From positions 223,067 to 287,066 of the forward strand of contig BCHX01000010.1 in NCBI GenBank assembly GCA_001599755.1: a stretch of DNA of 64,000 bases. Direction: 5' to 3'. Below the pieces are notes generated by a model. That model saw only the letters and a program-made list of their open reading frames with translations. It was not told the DNA's origin and did not search any database. Positions 62,168 to 64,000 of the stretch are shown piece by piece. The DNA comes from Gliomastix tumulicola. Its lineage: Eukaryota > Ascomycota > Sordariomycetes > Hypocreales > Bionectriaceae. Each line of letters opens with the position of its first letter. Within the stretch, counting starts at the first letter, position 1. The translations under genes were made by a program, and so were the position numbers.

Positions 62168-62419
62168 CCGGGCTGTTGGAAGGCCGGGCTGCTGTTGGAA
62201 GGCCGGGCTGCTGTTGGAAGGCCGGGCTGCTGTTGGAAGGCCGGGCTGCTGTTGGAAGGCCGGGCTNNNNNNNNNNNNNNNNNNNNNNNNNNNNNNNNNN
62301 NNNNNNNNNNNNNNNNNNNNNGCTGTTGGAAGGCCGGGCTGCTGTTGGAAGGCCGGGCTGCTGTTGGAAGGCCGGGCTGCTGTTGGAAGGCCGGGCTGCT
62401 GTTGGAAGGCCGGGCTGTT
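62168..62419 (+). repeat. 19-bp minisatellite with assembly gap
   Basis: Tandem GCTGTTGGAAGGCCGGGCT units, about five before and five after a 55-base run of N (62267-62321). Visible units are identical. The copy number is unknown because the gap is probably an unresolved part of the array. Less regular GGGCTGCTTCAACC units precede it. Confidence 0.95.
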
Positions 62420-62499
62420 TGTAGAATAACGGCTGTGTTAAATCTCAAAGTGGTGTGTGTTGATTTCATTAAGAAGGGTGATTTATAGGGCATAGAGGT

Positions 62500-62550
62500 T
62501 TTTTTCCAGGGGGCTTCGCCCCCCTGGACCCCCCAGCCTGCCGGCAGCTA
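62500..62550. other. G/C-run hairpin
   Basis: CCAGGGGGCTTCGCCCCCCTGG forms a stable stem with a TTCG-type loop. It could be a terminator-like RNA hairpin or a repeat end. No gene is associated. Confidence 0.4.
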
Positions 62551-62824
62551 CCTACCCCACTCCCTGCCTTTCTAACCCCTCTGATTGGCTGCTGTTGCCC
62601 TGCCAATAGGTCTTGGCGCTTTAGCGTCTTGGCATGCCTCTCTCGACCAATTGCCGCTAACGCTCGCACCACTTCGCGCTCCGCTTGAATTAGGCGCGGT
62701 AGGTCAACTCAACTCGCTGAGGCAAGTAGTGATGGGTTACGCGGGCTTTGCCGTCAAAGGACGCGTAGAGGCACTGAGACGCGTTTGGTGTGACGGATTA
62801 CATGTCTTTGATTGGTTCAGCGGG

Positions 62825-62944
62825 TGGAGGTGGGCCCTGGAAAATCCAAATCTACCCCCTGTTGCATTAATCTAAGTCTACCCCCTGTCATCCAAGGTTA
62901 AAATCCAAATGTCCTACATTCACTATTATGGAATGGGTTAGTAG
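62825..62944 (+). repeat. Repeat R3, long uninterrupted copy
   Basis: Contains CTGGAAAATCCAAATCTACC, a second AATCTAAGTCTACCCCCTGT and the TTAAAATCCAAATGT...GGGTTAGTAGG block. It directly adjoins the inverted R2 copy. Confidence 0.75.
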
Positions 62945-63175
62945 GCCTGCATTAAGCGCACTGCTAGGCGCACTGCTAGGCGCATAGGGGGCGTATTGGA
63001 TCCATCCGTACCATGTTCATTTTTGATGTAGTCCTACGTTATACTGTGCAAAGGGTATGTACTTCATTGAATTATACGTCTTTTGTCCGTGCGTCGTGAC
63101 GGGAGTGCCCCGAATTTATATGGCGGCCCTGTACCGGAAGATTTCATGAAATTACGTCCTCCGTGTCCATTGCAA
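62945..63175 (-). repeat. Repeat R2, inverted copy
   Basis: Reverse complement of 55415-55690 (two GCGCCTAGCAGT-type units, GGCGTATTGGATCCATCC, TACGTTATACTGTGCAAAGG, CATGAAATTACGTCC). Confidence 0.8.
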
Positions 63176-63542
63176 ATGGCCTTGGGGTGGATGGGTAGGT
63201 GGCCCCTCATCGGCGGATCTGCTGCCGGGTGCGTGAGATGACGTGGCAAGGCGTTCTGCTACCCCGCCTAGATGCCTTGCTGTTCTCCGTGACTATCCAG
63301 CCAACGCCAGCACCCAGCTTCCATGTGGTTCGTACCCAATCGCCTCACACTGTAAACGGTCACCGCGACGTGCCACAAGTGCCTACAAAGCTGTGGGTCA
63401 CTTCAGGCGGCCACCTCCCATCACCACCTTTTTGACCTGTGGGTCATTGTGAATCCTGATCGCGGCGGTGCTGGCCGTGCCGATGGCCGCTAGTGCGTCA
63501 GAGGGTCGTATGGGGCACGCGAGAGATCCTGCGGTAACAGCA

Positions 63543-63548
63543 TATAAA
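63543..63548 (+). promoter_or_regulatory. TATA box of the WD40 gene
   Basis: TATAAA in the context GCATATAAAGAGGGC, 165 bp before the WD40 ATG. A pyrimidine-rich stretch follows at about 63575-63620. Confidence 0.45.
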
Positions 63549-63712
63549 GAGGGCAGATCAGCCACTGATAATCCACTTCCCAACATCTCAATACCCCCGC
63601 ACCAAGCATCACTTCTCCTATTTGCCACAAACTCGTTGCACGCTCAATTCCGGCGGCCTCTATTACAACCTAGTGCAGCTTAGCAAATGCAGATCCTTGA
63701 GCGTCTGAAATC

Positions 63713-64000
63713 ATGCCGGTCGACCTCAGTACCACCTATGCCTCACCCGGCGGACTACCTTTTCACAAAGCTTGGGTGAGATCAGTGGTGTTCTCAAAGG
63801 ACGGGCAGCGGGTGGCATCGGGGTCTGATGACAAGATGGTCAAGATCTGGGACGCCCCTACTGGCGCATGCCGGCTGACCCTCGAGGGTCATGATGATCG
63901 GGTGACATCAGTGGTGTTCTCAAATGACGGGCAGCGGGTGGCATCGGTGTCACATGACGAGACGGTCAAGATCTGGGATGCCACTTCTGGTACATGCTTG
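63713..64000 (+). CDS. WD40-repeat protein, 3' end beyond window
   Basis: ATG at 63713 opens a frame of 96 codons that runs off the window. After MPVDLSTTYASPGGLPFHKA come two WD40 repeats (VRSVVFSKDGQRVASGSDDK with VKIWD, and VTSVVFSNDGQRVASVSHDE with VKIWD) and the start of a third. The two repeats are also very similar at DNA level. This high-identity repeat type is characteristic of fungal NLR (HET-D/E, HNWD-like) proteins, where the WD40 array forms a ligand-sensing propeller. No NACHT domain precedes it within 600 bp. It may be a stand-alone WD40 protein or an NLR remnant with a new start. Confidence 0.8.
   Translation, partial: MPVDLSTTYASPGGLPFHKAWVRSVVFSKDGQRVASGSDDKMVKIWDAPTGACRLTLEGHDDRVTSVVFSNDGQRVASVSHDETVKIWDATSGTCL

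Noticed and set aside
62168..62419. CRISPR array
   Set aside because: Units are 19 bp with no spacers, in a eukaryotic context. This is a plain minisatellite.

Overview
The window looks like repeat-rich accessory DNA of a filamentous ascomycete (Pezizomycotina; the class cannot be fixed from the sequence alone). The evidence is fungal HET-domain genes, short 54-68 nt introns with GT...CTAAC/CTGAC...AG signals, a Tad/I-type LINE, hAT and MULE transposases, and WD40/PNP_UDP pieces of fungal NLR proteins. G+C is moderate and the LINE and hAT reading frames are open, so there is no obvious sign of heavy RIP. Single-base Ns are concentrated in 28.7-35.2 kb, and there is one 55-base gap at 62267-62321.

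Layout. 0-11 kb: a decayed OrsD-type zinc-finger fragment, a HET gene, an Ulp1-like gene whose catalytic Cys is replaced by Ser, a BAH/PHD remnant, a BTB gene and a FAD monooxygenase. 11-22 kb: small dispersed repeats, a LINE copy lacking its 3' part, a 41-bp perfect hairpin inserted at TA, a nuclease-kinase fusion gene, and an intact 1448-codon gene combining two C2H2 fingers, a tyrosine-recombinase-like core and a RecQ helicase. 22.1-28.1 kb: a nearly full-length LINE with a 14-bp target duplication. 28.2-36.6 kb: two more tandem recombinase-like genes, one with and one without a helicase. 36.7-47.1 kb: a hAT gene, a MULE transposase with one nonsense codon, a BAH-PHD gene, and a complete 3016-bp hAT element (18-bp TIRs, 8-bp TSD) nested in a LINE fragment. 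47-55 kb: solo-LTR-like repeats, an unidentified multi-exon gene and a DUF7924-type nuclease-like gene. 55-64 kb: a remnant of the two-gene recombinase cassette, a second HET gene, a decayed PNP_UDP domain, a decayed nuclease-like gene, a 19-bp minisatellite, and the start of a WD40 gene running off the end. An inverted repeat pair (55.4 and 63.1 kb) brackets this last block.

Main candidate for an undescribed system. Three genes share OrsD-like double zinc fingers and a core with R-x-x-E, a distal Arg, and an H-x8-Y motif. That is the spacing of the (H/W)...Tyr boxes of tyrosine recombinases. Two of the three continue into a complete RecQ helicase with a DECH box. This suggests a family of tyrosine-recombinase mobile elements carrying a fused helicase, in a one-gene and a two-gene form, with decayed relatives at both ends of the window. 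Function and mobility are inferred. Termini were not resolved.
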